DNA of 64,000 nt from DASTPP01 sp035762175 (GTDB lineage: Bacteria > Myxococcota_A > Polyangia > Polyangiales > Polyangiaceae): contig DASTPP010000161.1 of NCBI GenBank assembly GCA_035762175.1, positions 1 to 64,000 on the forward strand. Direction: 5' to 3'. Positions 18,796 through 27,530 of this stretch are shown here, one piece after another; position 1 is the first letter of the stretch, and every line of letters begins with the position of its first letter. A model generated the notes under the pieces. The model did not search any database. It was given only the letters and a program-made list of their open reading frames with translations, and had not been told where the DNA came from. Made by a program: the position numbers and the translations under genes.

Positions 18796-19746
18796 ATGTT
18801 CAACCACCCTACCCTCGCCCTGCTCACCCTCCCCCTCGCCCTCGCTGCCTGCAACGATAACGACCCCTCCGCCGCGCCGGCCTCGGCCGAGGCCGTCGAG
18901 GGCCTGACCGCCACGCGCTATCGCGACGTGCTCGAGGCCCTGCACGACCGCGACGATTACGAGGGGTACCTCTCGTTCCGTCGGCGCCTCGCCGAGCGCT
19001 TCGACGCGATCTGCGGCGACACGTTCTGCGGGGGCGACCACGCCGACCTCGCGCCCGTGCAGCTCACCTGCAGCGCGACCAACGACGGTGCCATCGTCAA
19101 CGAGTGCCTCTGGGCCTTCGGCGGCAGCCAGGGCCTGGTCGACGGCGCGACGGGCGCCGTGCGGGCGCGCGCGGCGAGCTTCGCGTGCGTCGTGCCCGTC
19201 CGGGCGAGAACGCGAAGCTTGCTCGCCGTCATGGGCGACAGCGCCGACCCGCTCTACGAGCCCATCCCCGGCCAGAATCGGGCCTTCGTCGACTCGCTCT
19301 ATGACTGCTTCGAGGCCTCGGCCCCCCTGCCCGAGGCGCCCGCCGGCCCCTACGTCGACGCGATCGAAGGCCTCGGCGAGGGCGAGCTCACCCGCTATCT
19401 CGAGGTGCGCCGCGCCCTGGCCGAGCGCTTCGACGAGATCTGCGCCGACACCTTCTGCCGGGGCCCCTACCCCGCCATCGCGCCGCTCGATCTGCGCTGC
19501 TCGGTCGACCCGGCCACGGGCGAGCTCGGCGCCTGCGTCTGGGCCTTCGCCGCCGCCAAGACCGCTGTCGATCGGAGCAGCGGCGCGGTCGCCGCCCGGC
19601 AGCCGACCTTCGCCTGCCCGCTGCCCGCCCGCGGCCCCTTCGTCGAGCTGCTCGCGGCCCTCTCGGGCGCCGACGACCCGCTCGACGCGCCGCTGCCGGG
19701 CGGCACGGCGAGCGTCGGCGACGCGCTCGCCGCGTGCCTCCGCTGA
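18796..19746 (+). CDS. Lipoprotein made of two tandem homologous domains
   Basis: 316 residues; start chosen at the ATG giving a signal peptide with lipobox LALAAC (Cys19). The mature protein is an internal duplication of about 130 residues: AERFDAICGDTFC...LWAF...SFACVVP and later AERFDEICADTFC...VWAF...TFACPLP line up along their length, each copy with a matching set of Cys. Disulfide-stabilised helical domains are likely. No catalytic motif; an envelope protein of unknown role. The 294-bp gap before it contains a T-rich stretch (18604-18611) and the palindrome at 18585-18594. Confidence 0.8.
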   Translation: MFNHPTLALLTLPLALAACNDNDPSAAPASAEAVEGLTATRYRDVLEALHDRDDYEGYLSFRRRLAERFDAICGDTFCGGDHADLAPVQLTCSATNDGAIVNECLWAFGGSQGLVDGATGAVRARAASFACVVPVRARTRSLLAVMGDSADPLYEPIPGQNRAFVDSLYDCFEASAPLPEAPAGPYVDAIEGLGEGELTRYLEVRRALAERFDEICADTFCRGPYPAIAPLDLRCSVDPATGELGACVWAFAAAKTAVDRSSGAVAARQPTFACPLPARGPFVELLAALSGADDPLDAPLPGGTASVGDALAACLR

Positions 19747-19914
19747 CCCGCCCGGGGGCCGCGCCGGGCGCGGCGCTGCATCGTGTTCTTCTGGGTGAGC
19801 CGCTTGGGCCTGGCGCCCGGGCGGCCATCGCAGGAGCGACGACGAATTCTCGGCCGGGGCGGTCGAGCCGGCGGCCGCGGGGCGTTTGGGGCGGCCGCGG
19901 GCCGGCCGGCGGCC

Positions 19915-20439
19915 TCAGATGGCGGTGCGGCCGGAGGGCGGCAGGGGCCTCGGATCGCCGATCGGGCGGCCTCGGCTACGCCAGCCATTGTCGACGACGT
20001 TGCCGCCGCCGCCGAAGCGCACCAGCCGCAGCGCCCGATCGCGCAGCCCCCGCGCCTCGACCCGCAGCTCGGACGCCCGGGCCCGCTCGCTCGCCGCGCG
20101 GGCCTTGTCGCCCTCGGCCCGCAGCGTCAGCTCGTCGGCGATCGCCAGCAGGCTCGACCGGTCGGCCGCCCCCACCGAGCTCGCCTGCCGCCGCAAGAGC
20201 CGCGCCCGGTTCGTCAGCGTCGAGGCCTCGCGATCGAAGGCCTTGGCCGACTGCTCGTGCGACGCAGCCACCGACTCGAGCCCGTCGGCCCGCTCGATGA
20301 GCTCGCTCGCCTGAAACGACGCGCTCTGCACCGGCCGCGTCGGGCGCTGAAACTCTCCGTTGCCCGTCGGACACGCGAGGGCCGAGCCCCCCGTCGCCAC
20401 CAGCCCCGCCGCGATCAGGCCGACCACCCAGCTTTTCAT
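19915..20439 (-). CDS. Secreted coiled-coil protein
   Basis: 174 residues with a cleavable signal peptide (MKSWVVGLIAAGLVATGGSALA) and a good Shine-Dalgarno (AGGTGAGG). Residues about 40-140 are a long amphipathic helix rich in Ala, Arg, Glu and Ser, probably a coiled coil, and the end is Gly/Pro-rich. No family assigned. Possibly a periplasmic structural protein. Confidence 0.72.
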   Translation of the reverse strand: MKSWVVGLIAAGLVATGGSALACPTGNGEFQRPTRPVQSASFQASELIERADGLESVAASHEQSAKAFDREASTLTNRARLLRRQASSVGAADRSSLLAIADELTLRAEGDKARAASERARASELRVEARGLRDRALRLVRFGGGGNVVDNGWRSRGRPIGDPRPLPPSGRTAI

Positions 20440-20579
20440 GCCTCACCTCTCGAAAACGCCGCCCGGCGAGCGGGCCCGGCCCCCCGACGCGAGGGACATG
20501 CACGCCCCTTACGCATGAGCCGCCGAAACGATCTGAAGGGCCCCCAAGAGGTCAGCGCCGATTTTAGCGCCAGCGGAAT

Positions 20580-21722
20580 CTACTCGTGCCGCCCCGGGGG
20601 AGGCGGCGGAGGCGGCGGGGGCGGCGGGGGCCCGTCGGGGCCCATGCCAAGCGCGAAGAGGTAGTGATTCCGTAGCAGCGGCAGCCCGAGGGCCCGGTCG
20701 TAGATCGCCAGCTCGTCGATGGCGCCGAAGAACTCGCAGCCGATGTCGGGGTTCGAGCCGATGAAGGTCGTGCCCTCGGCGATCGGCGCGAGGGGCGCCC
20801 CGACCTGCGTGAGCGCGCAGTCGAAGCGATCGCTCTGGCGGTCGCCCATGCAGAGCTCGAGCGCGACCCCGTCGTAGGACACGGCGAGGTAGGCAAATTC
20901 GCCGAGGGGCCAATCGAACGGGAGCTCTACGATCGTCGTGAACCCGGCGGTATCGACCATCGAGGCCACGACGAGGGGCGGGCCCTCGGAGCTCACCTCG
21001 GTCGTGACGAGCAGCCCAGGATCGAAATCATCGTCGATGGTCAGCGAGCACGAGAAGGGCGTGTCGAGCCCCTGGTGCATGAGCCAATACTCGGCCGTGA
21101 ACCCCTTGTGCAGCGCCACCCCGAGCGGGCCCGAGGGCGTGGCAAAGCCCACGGTGTCGATGCCGAGCGACGCGTCGCCGGCGGTGCGAAGGGCGCCCGG
21201 CGCGCCCGGGAACGAAGGGCCGATGAGCTGGGCGACCGGAGACCCCGGCACCGAGTTCTTGGCGAAGCCGAGGTCGCTGGGGGGCTCGTCGAAGCGGTAG
21301 TACGCGAGGGGCCTGTCGCCGAGAATCATCTCGGCGTACGCGTCGAGCGGGGGCGGCGCGCCCCCGACGCCCGCGGCCCCCGACCCGCCGCTCTCGCCGG
21401 TGCCGCCCGTGCCCGTGCCGCCCGTGCCCGTGCCGCCCGTGCCGCCTCCGCCCGTGCCCGTGCCGCCCCTGCCGCCCGTGCCGCCCCCCGGCCCGCCCGA
21501 GCCCGCTCGCCCGCCGCCGCCCGCCCTCGCGCCCGCCGCGCCCGAAGGCTCGTCGTCTTCGCTCAAGCCGGTATCGTCGAAGAGGAACGTACAGCCGCCC
21601 ATCGGCAAGAGGGCGCTGAGCACCCCGGCCGCGAAGGCGCTCGACCGGCGCCCCCCGGGGGGCTGGGGCGTCGATCGCCGGGCCGAAGGGGCCCGGCCGG
21701 CACGTCGATGCGCTCGCTTCAC
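20580..21722 (-). CDS. Lipoprotein with concanavalin A/LamG-like domain
   Basis: 380 residues. A basic N-terminus leads to a signal segment with lipobox LLPMGGC (Cys44), so the start may be a little later than 21722. A 65-residue linker of Gly/Thr triplets is followed by a LamG-like beta-sandwich (about 130-355) with AYYRFDEP at the start and FFGAIDELAIYDRAL at the end, the usual closing strands of this fold. A run of 12 Pro precedes the C-terminus. Such domains bind glycans or proteins at the cell surface. The linker DNA is a short GC-rich triplet repeat and probably length-variable. Confidence 0.82.
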   Translation of the reverse strand: MKRAHRRAGRAPSARRSTPQPPGGRRSSAFAAGVLSALLPMGGCTFLFDDTGLSEDDEPSGAAGARAGGGGRAGSGGPGGGTGGRGGTGTGGGGTGGTGTGGTGTGGTGESGGSGAAGVGGAPPPLDAYAEMILGDRPLAYYRFDEPPSDLGFAKNSVPGSPVAQLIGPSFPGAPGALRTAGDASLGIDTVGFATPSGPLGVALHKGFTAEYWLMHQGLDTPFSCSLTIDDDFDPGLLVTTEVSSEGPPLVVASMVDTAGFTTIVELPFDWPLGEFAYLAVSYDGVALELCMGDRQSDRFDCALTQVGAPLAPIAEGTTFIGSNPDIGCEFFGAIDELAIYDRALGLPLLRNHYLFALGMGPDGPPPPPPPPPPPPGRHE

Positions 21723-21815
21723 GGCCGCATTTTAGGGCGTCCGCCCGGCGGGGTCACGCGAGCTCTTCCGTCGACTAGGTGAATCGTCGCCCGCCGGCCT
21801 CGCCGTGGGGCGCCC

Positions 21816-23357
21816 TCACGCCGCCGTCTTCGCCTCCCGGCGGGCGGGCCGGCCTTCGTTCGAGCCCCCGAGGCTTCGCCCCAGGCTGTCGGACGCCCAC
21901 AAATGCTGCGCCGCATACGCTCGCCAGGGCCGCCAGCGCTCGGCGCGCGCGAGCAAGGCGCTCGGGCTCGGGCGGCCGCCCTCGGCGTCGGCGAGGGCGC
22001 GCATCAGGCCGACGTCGGCGGCGGGAAAGGCGTCGGGCTCGCGCAGCTCGCGCATCGCGATGTACTGCGCCGTCCATTCGCCGACGCCCGGCAAGGCGCG
22101 GAGCTCGGCGACCGCCGCCTCGAGGCTGCGGCCGACGCCGAAGAGCTGCGGGTCGGCCGCGGCGGCCGCGGCGAGCGACGCGATCGCGGCCGCGCGCTTC
22201 GACGGCAGGCCGAGCGGCCCGAGGTCGGCCGAGGCCAGCCTCGCCGGGCGCGGAAACAGCCTCGTGAGCCCCGAAGTCGCCCCGCCCGGGCCCGCCCCGG
22301 CGCGCGGCAGCGGCTCGCCGTACGCGGCCGCGATGCGCCTGGCCAGCGTCACCGCCGCGGCCACCGAGATCTGCTGGCCCAGCACCGCGCGCACCGCGAG
22401 CTCGAACCCGTCCCAGGCGCCGGGCACGCGCAGCCCCGGCCGCGCCGCCACCAGCGGCGCCAGCGCGGGGTCTTCGGCGAGCTGCGCGCCGATCGCCAGC
22501 GGGTCGGCCGCGAGATCGAAGAGCCGCCGCAGCCGCGCGATGACGAAGGGCAGCGCCGAGAGCCGCGGCAGCCGCACGAGCGCCCGCAAGGCGTCGCGCC
22601 CCTCGGCCGGCCGCACCGCGACCGTCCCGACCGCGCCCCCGACCTCGATGGTGCGGGCGTACTCGCCGTCGCTCACCGCCTCGACGCCCGCGACGGCGCG
22701 CGCCCGCAGGAACGCCAGCATCGCCGGCCAGTCGTAGGGCGGCCGGTAGCGCAAGAGCAGGGCCACCTCGCCCCCCGGCCCCGGGGCCGACGCCTCCCGG
22801 CCCCGGCGCAGCGCGCCCGGCGGCCGGCCGAAGAGCGCCCGGAAGGTCTCGTTGAAGCGCCGCACGCTGCCGAAGCCCGAGGCCATGGCCACCTCGGCCA
22901 TCGGCAGCTCGGTCTCGTGCACGAGTTGCTTGGCCAAGAGCACGCGGCGCGTCTGCGCGACGGCCACGGGCGAGGCGCCGAGGTGCTGCCGGAAGAGCCG
23001 CCGCAGCTGCCGCTCGCCGACCCCGAGCCGCTCGGCCAGCGCCTCGACGTCGCCCTCGTCGAGCGCGCCCGCCTCGATGAGCGAGAGCGCGCGCCCGACG
23101 GTGTTCGACGTGCCCCGCCAGGCGCCGAGCTCGGGCGCCGTCTCGGGCCGGCAGCGCAAACAAGGCCGGAAGCCCGCCGCCTGGGCCGCCGCCGCCGTCG
23201 GGTAGAAGACGACGTTCTCGCGCTTGGGCGTGCGGGCCGGGCAGACCGGCCGGCAATAGATGCCCGTGCTCTTCACGCCGACGAAGAGCCGCCCGTCGAA
23301 GCGCGCGTCGCGGGCGCAGAGGGCGCGGTAACAGGCGTCGCCGTCGAGGTCGACCAT
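21816..23357 (-). CDS. Ada-AraC-AlkA fusion DNA repair protein
   Basis: 513 residues combining three repair modules. First, an Ada N-terminal domain with the zinc Cys set GIYCRPVC...CLRC, which in Ada accepts methyl groups from phosphotriesters. Next, an AraC-type helix-turn-helix (about 85-185, ending FNETFRALFGRPPG). Last, an AlkA DNA-3-methyladenine glycosylase: an AlkA N-domain, then VLGQQIS, and the HhH region LRALPGVGEWTAQYIAMR with a downstream catalytic Asp in FPAADVGL. The protein would both sense alkylation and excise alkylated bases. The O6-methylguanine transferase domain of Ada is absent. Confidence 0.93.
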   Translation of the reverse strand: MVDLDGDACYRALCARDARFDGRLFVGVKSTGIYCRPVCPARTPKRENVVFYPTAAAAQAAGFRPCLRCRPETAPELGAWRGTSNTVGRALSLIEAGALDEGDVEALAERLGVGERQLRRLFRQHLGASPVAVAQTRRVLLAKQLVHETELPMAEVAMASGFGSVRRFNETFRALFGRPPGALRRGREASAPGPGGEVALLLRYRPPYDWPAMLAFLRARAVAGVEAVSDGEYARTIEVGGAVGTVAVRPAEGRDALRALVRLPRLSALPFVIARLRRLFDLAADPLAIGAQLAEDPALAPLVAARPGLRVPGAWDGFELAVRAVLGQQISVAAAVTLARRIAAAYGEPLPRAGAGPGGATSGLTRLFPRPARLASADLGPLGLPSKRAAAIASLAAAAAADPQLFGVGRSLEAAVAELRALPGVGEWTAQYIAMRELREPDAFPAADVGLMRALADAEGGRPSPSALLARAERWRPWRAYAAQHLWASDSLGRSLGGSNEGRPARREAKTAA

Positions 23358-23480
23358 GGCGGGGCATGGTGCCGCGGGCGCCCCCCTCGCGTCTCGCGGT
23401 TTTCGGACGCCCTCCGCCAGCCCGCCCCCGTCAGCCCCCCCGTCAGCCCGCCCGCATCGGCCCCGCCGCCCGCCCGGCGG

Positions 23481-24449
23481 CTAGTGCGCGATCTTCTTGT
23501 CGAACTCGCTCATCAAGAGCGTGCCGCTCGCGAAATTCTTGAGGTCGCCCGTGCCGTCGACCACCTTGTTCTTGAAGCACGCCGGGGCCTTGCCGTCTTT
23601 GGTGAGCTTGAAGCGGGTCTTGTTCGACTTCGAAACGAAGCGCGCGCCCGAGGGCACCCACTCGGCCTCGAAGGGCCAGTCTTGCGTGTCGGCCTGGACG
23701 CCGACGTTGTCGTAGAGGTTGATGGGCGTGCCGTCGACCGTGTGCGAGGTGCCGTCGCCGCAGTAGTCGGCGCGCAGCATGCGCGTACAGGCCTGGTGGT
23801 GGTTCTTGAGCGAGACGCCGCCGGTCGAGGCCCAGGGCTTGTAGCCGAGCTCGACGCACTTGGCGAGCGCGGCGCCGCGGCAGGCGAAGGTGAAGGCGCC
23901 CGGGTCGTCGATGTGCGAGCCGCCGCCGGGCACGCCCTCGCGGTAGTCCCAGCGGCCCATCAGGCCGATGGCCTCGACCGGGGCGCCCGCGGCGTCGACG
24001 CCGCAGAGCGGCTGGCGGGCGTTCGTCGCGGGGTCGAGGAAGCTCGCCCGGTAGAACCAGACGCCGTCGGCGGTGCGCGCGTCGTCGATGAAGAGAGGCG
24101 TCGTGCCCCCGCCCGCCAGCAGCGCCTTGAACTCGGCGCCGATGAAGCCCGCGCCCGAGTAGCTCGAGCCGTCGGGGGCCGAGCCCGTCAGGGCGCTGCC
24201 GTTGAGCACCACGCCGTTGAGCACCACGCCGTTGAGCACCACGCCGTTGAGCACCACGCCGTTGAGCACCACGCCGTTGAGCACCACGCCGTTGGACGCG
24301 ACGGCCGCCTGCGCGCGCTCGCCGACCGGCGGGGACGCCCCGTCATCGAACGCCCCCCCCTCGGGCGCCCCCTCGTCGGGCGCCGCGCAGGCGGCGGTCA
24401 GGGCGGCGATACACAAGGCGAGCTTGGGACGAAACATGATCGTGGACAT
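23481..24449 (-). CDS. ADYC-domain lipoprotein with NGVVL repeats
   Basis: 322 residues. Signal peptide with lipobox LTAAC (Cys21); a second ATG 12 bases in is a possible start. Residues about 52-83 are six copies of the pentapeptide NGVVL followed by NGSALTGSA. The globular part has GVWFYRASFLDP, TFACRGAALAKCVELGYKPW and the signature RADYCGDGTSHT that names the ADYC domain, a myxobacteria-enriched module of unknown function. Paired Cys suggest disulfides and an extracytoplasmic location. The repeat is encoded by six identical 15-bp units, so its length can change by slippage. Confidence 0.85.
   Translation of the reverse strand: MSTIMFRPKLALCIAALTAACAAPDEGAPEGGAFDDGASPPVGERAQAAVASNGVVLNGVVLNGVVLNGVVLNGVVLNGVVLNGSALTGSAPDGSSYSGAGFIGAEFKALLAGGGTTPLFIDDARTADGVWFYRASFLDPATNARQPLCGVDAAGAPVEAIGLMGRWDYREGVPGGGSHIDDPGAFTFACRGAALAKCVELGYKPWASTGGVSLKNHHQACTRMLRADYCGDGTSHTVDGTPINLYDNVGVQADTQDWPFEAEWVPSGARFVSKSNKTRFKLTKDGKAPACFKNKVVDGTGDLKNFASGTLLMSEFDKKIAH
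24201..24290 (-). repeat. Six perfect 15-bp tandem repeats in coding sequence
   Basis: GTTGAGCACCACGCC (plus strand) occurs six times without a mismatch at 24201, 24216, 24231, 24246, 24261 and 24276. It encodes NGVVL in the ADYC lipoprotein. Being in frame, gain or loss of units would alter only linker length. Confidence 0.95.
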
Positions 24450-24951
24450 GCAAGGAGACCTCGTCAGGGCCGATTGGCCACGCCCTTTTGTCGAGAGCTG
24501 GTCCGTTAGTCAAGGCTTCGATCGTCACTTCGTACAACTCTTTAGTTCAGCACGGGCGAGCGATCGGGAGAAGCCTTCTCTCGAGCTCTCGGGCCGCAAC
24601 GCGGGTCTCGCCGCGCCGCGCGCGCGGCTTCAATATTCTCGCCGCGGCAGCCTTCTTCGCCCGCAGCCGAGCGACGGCGCGATCGGCGTCGCCAGCGCCG
24701 TGCCTCGCGCCGCGCGCGACAGGGGAACGTCGGTTTGGTAGCGTACAAAAAACGCCACACCGTCTCTTTTTTTCGGGAACCGATCGCCGGTTCGGCCATC
24801 TCGAACCTGATACGAACGACAGATCGCCTCGCACGCCCGGAGGGCCTGCGCCCCGCGGCTGGGGGTGAGCCCACGGCGCCCGCGGGGCGTGCGACGTCGG
24901 CCGCGACGCCCCGGGAGCCCCGCGCCCCGCGGGCGGGGCGAAGGGCGCGCG
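24450..24951. other. 502-bp intergenic region
   Basis: Leader and promoter side of the ADYC lipoprotein (minus) and 3' side of the antiporter gene. It is AT-richer than its surroundings around 24740-24790 and includes a T-run (24771-24777). Arms CGCCCCGCGG (24849-24858) and CCGCGGGGCG (24880-24889) form a 10-bp stem 60-100 bp past the antiporter stop, possibly a terminator. No gene seen. Confidence 0.5.
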
Positions 24952-26376
24952 CTACACCGACCCGACGCCCTCGCCGGCGAGCGCGGGGTCGCGGCGCCGC
25001 TGCAAGAGCTGCAGGACGGGCGTCGTGGCGGCCGTGGTCGCGAGCGCCATCAGCACCAGCATCGCGAAGAGGCTCGGCGAGATGACCCCGAGGTCGAAGC
25101 CGATGTTCAAGACCACGAGCTCCATCAGGCCGCGCGTATTCATCAAGATGCCGATGGACGCGGCGTCCCGCCAGTCGAGCCCCGCGAGCCGCGCCGCCAC
25201 CGAGCTGCCGCCGAACTTGCCGAGCGAGGCCACGAGCGTGATGGCCCCGCAGAGCGCCCACTGCTCGGCCCCGCTCACCAGCCCGACCCGCGTGCGCATG
25301 CCGGTGAAGGCGAAGAAGGCCGGCAAGAGCAGCACCGTCACCAGGTCGACCAGCCGCTCGCCGACGTGCCGCGCGAGCGGGCTATCATGGGGGATGACCG
25401 CCCCGAGCAGGAAGGCGCCGAAGATGGCGTGAATGCCGATGTACTCGGTCGCGAGCGCCGAGAGCAGGAGGGCGACGAACACGGCGGCGACCGCGTCCTG
25501 GCCGGGGGCGACGCGGGACAGGCGGCGGGCGACGAGCGGGCGCACGACGGCGAGCATCAGCGCGAGGTAGCCGAGGGTCAGCCCCGCCGTCAGCCAGGCG
25601 CTCGCCAGGCGGGCCTGGGCGACGGCGACGACGAAGGCGAGCAGGCACCAGGCGGTCACGTCGTCGGCCGCCGCGCAGGTCAGGGCGATGACGCCGAGCT
25701 TGGTGCGGCTCATCTGCCGCTCGGCCAAGATGCGCGCGAGCACCGGGAAGGCCGTCACGCTCATGGCGACGCCGAGAAAGAGCGCGAAGACGGTGAAGGG
25801 CACGTCGGCGCTCGACAGGCGCGGGTAGAGCGGCAGGGCGAGCAGGGCGCCGAGCGAGAAGGGCACGACGATGCTCGCGTGCGAGATGGCCACGGTGGCG
25901 TGCCCCTTGTTGCGCAGCGACGGCAGGTCGAGCTCGAGCCCGACCAGGAACATGTACAGAATGGCGCCGATCTGCGAGATGACGCCGAGGTAGGGCGCGA
26001 CCTGCGGCGGCATGAGGTACGCGGTGGCCTCGGGGGCGACGCGGCCGAGCAGCGAGGGGCCGAGCAAGAGGCCCGCGACGACCTCGCCGATGACGGGCGG
26101 CTGGTGCATCCGGCGGAAGAGCGCCCCGAGCGCGCGGGCGGTGACGATGACGGCCACGAGCGAGAGCAGCACGTGCAGCAGCGTGTCCATCTTTAGGTGG
26201 ATGACCGCCGCCGGGCCCGCCCCCGGCCCCGCCGCCGGCAGCGGCGCCGTCAGGCCCTCGCCGTACGCGCGCACCAGCAGGAACAGGCCGACCGCCGCGG
26301 CCAGCATGCCGAGGTACGCGGCCTTCGCCCAGAGCCCCCGCGCGGGCGACGTCGTGGTAGTGCCTCGGGTTTCCAT
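24952..26376 (-). CDS. CPA2-type cation/proton antiporter
   Basis: 474 residues from METRGTTTT; the 47 residues ahead of it in the open frame are Arg/Gly-rich and unlike a protein. An initial membrane segment is followed by a CPA2 core of about 12 hydrophobic helices. Family landmarks are PPVIGEVVAGLLLGPSLLG, YMFLVGLELDL, ALFLGVAMSVTAFPVLARIL and CAADDVTAWCLLA; the paired acidic residues in the last are the ion-binding site. KefB/NapA-like proteins exchange Na+ or K+ for H+ at the inner membrane. There is no C-terminal regulatory RCK domain. A near-palindrome overlaps the upstream region (26378-26394). Confidence 0.92.
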   Translation of the reverse strand: METRGTTTTSPARGLWAKAAYLGMLAAAVGLFLLVRAYGEGLTAPLPAAGPGAGPAAVIHLKMDTLLHVLLSLVAVIVTARALGALFRRMHQPPVIGEVVAGLLLGPSLLGRVAPEATAYLMPPQVAPYLGVISQIGAILYMFLVGLELDLPSLRNKGHATVAISHASIVVPFSLGALLALPLYPRLSSADVPFTVFALFLGVAMSVTAFPVLARILAERQMSRTKLGVIALTCAAADDVTAWCLLAFVVAVAQARLASAWLTAGLTLGYLALMLAVVRPLVARRLSRVAPGQDAVAAVFVALLLSALATEYIGIHAIFGAFLLGAVIPHDSPLARHVGERLVDLVTVLLLPAFFAFTGMRTRVGLVSGAEQWALCGAITLVASLGKFGGSSVAARLAGLDWRDAASIGILMNTRGLMELVVLNIGFDLGVISPSLFAMLVLMALATTAATTPVLQLLQRRRDPALAGEGVGSV

Positions 26377-26377
26377 A

Positions 26378-26394
26378 CTCGAGGTATACCCGAG
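26378..26394. promoter_or_regulatory. Near-palindrome CTCGAGGTATACCCGAG before antiporter
   Basis: 17-bp imperfect inverted repeat centred on GGTATACC, ending two bases from the antiporter start codon. It might be a repressor site or contain the -10 region. Binding partner unknown. Confidence 0.3.
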
Positions 26395-26511
26395 GGCGCG
26401 CGCCGAGCGAAGCGCAGCGCGCCCGGCCCCCGGGGGCCGGCCGGGGTCGAAGAATTTTCTCCACCCCCGGGCGCCGCGACCGCGCCGACAAACGATAAGG
26501 GCGGGCGCGGG

Positions 26512-26628
26512 GCGCACGCGCGGTCAGGGCGCGAGCGTGATGAGCTCGGCGCGCACGCGCGGTCACGGCGCGAGCGTGATGAGCTCGGGGCGCACGCGCG
26601 GTCACGGCGCGAGCGTGATGAGCTCGGG
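26512..26628. repeat. Three 39-bp tandem copies of a gene 3' end
   Basis: Units at 26512, 26551 and 26590, 39 bp each and almost identical. The third unit holds the last codons (PELITLAP) and stop of the YfcE-like gene; the other two repeat the same codons and stop beyond the gene. The array therefore arose by duplication of the gene terminus outward. Confidence 0.9.
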
Positions 26629-27072
26629 GCGCACCCCGGCATTGCTCACTTCGACCTTGGCCAGCGCAATCGGCAATCGAAATCGCCTCGGCCCGGCGCT
26701 GCCCGGGTTGAGGTAAAGCACGCCCTTCCGCACCTCGATCGCCGGCCGGTGCGTGTGCCCGGTGATGACGGCGGCGAAGCCCGCCGCGGCCGGGTCGAGA
26801 TCGAGCTCGTTGCGATCGTGCAAGACGTAAAACCACGCGCCCCCCACCTCGACGGCAGCGCTCTCGGGCAGCCCCTTCGCCCAAGGGCCCTTGTCGTTGT
26901 TGCCGCGCACCGCCGTCAGGGGCGCGATCGCCCCGAGCGCCGAGAGCACCTCGGGCTCGCCGACGTCGCCCGCATGCACGATGTGATCGACGCCCCGCAA
27001 GGCCTCGAGCGCCTCGGGCCGCAGAAGGCCGTGCGTGTCTGAGATGACGCCGACATGTACGAGGTGCCCCAT
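26602..27072 (-). CDS. YfcE/MJ0936-type metallophosphoesterase
   Basis: 156 residues, normal for the family. Binuclear metal motifs are present in order: DTHG, GDVGEPE, GNND and GHTH. These are metal-dependent phosphodiesterases or phosphatases active in the cytoplasm on small substrates; the natural substrate is uncertain. Start taken at MGHLVHVGVISDTHG. Longer forms would read through a palindromic repeat array that begins at this start codon. Its stop is tandemly repeated downstream (26512-26628). Confidence 0.88.
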   Translation of the reverse strand: MGHLVHVGVISDTHGLLRPEALEALRGVDHIVHAGDVGEPEVLSALGAIAPLTAVRGNNDKGPWAKGLPESAAVEVGGAWFYVLHDRNELDLDPAAAGFAAVITGHTHRPAIEVRKGVLYLNPGSAGPRRFRLPIALAKVEVSNAGVRPELITLAP

Positions 27073-27470
27073 GAGGGTCGTACTTTTGCCGAGGCTCACG
27101 CCCCTTGCAATCTCTGGCCCTACTTCTTCGGGTGCGGCCGAGGGCCCCAAAGAACGTACCGGCACTTTTTCGGGGGTACGCCCCCCCATCTCGAAAAAGT
27201 ACGCGGACTAATTTCGGGTGGGGGCCCCACCTCCGAAAAAGTACGCGAACTAATTTTGGGTGGGCCCCCCACCTCCGAAAAAGTACCGGTACTTTTTTCG
27301 GACCGCCCAGAGCCTCACAAAAAAGTACCGGTACTTTTTCGGGGGTGGGTAAACCTATCAAAACTTAGCCGGCGTACTTCTTGGGGCGCCGCCGGAGGCA
27401 CAAAAGAAAGTACCGGTACTTTTTCCCGGGTGGCCCCCCCTCCGGAAAAAGTACCGCTACTTTTCTGCGA
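27072..27470. repeat. Palindrome array AAAAAGTACCGGTACTTTTT with 42-bp period
   Basis: GTAC of the left half-palindrome falls at 27156, 27199, 27241, 27283, 27325, 27410 and 27451. Degenerate in-register copies lie at about 27074, 27114 and 27367, so steps are 41-43 bp throughout. Two copies (27278-27297 and 27320-27339) are perfect 20-bp palindromes. Spacers are G/C-rich and themselves near-palindromic (GGTGGGGGCCCCACC type). It fills the gap between the M36 protease 3' end and the YfcE-like start codon. The T-flanked stems could also end transcription on either strand. Confidence 0.88.
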
Positions 27471-27530
27471 CCCCGTCAGGTAGGGCGGCGGCGCACAAGC
27501 GCCGAAGCCGCCCCCCTTCTGCGGAGGCCG

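Noticed and set aside
27072..27470. CRISPR array
   Set aside because: Both palindromes and spacers recur, units vary, spacers are not unique and no cas genes are present.
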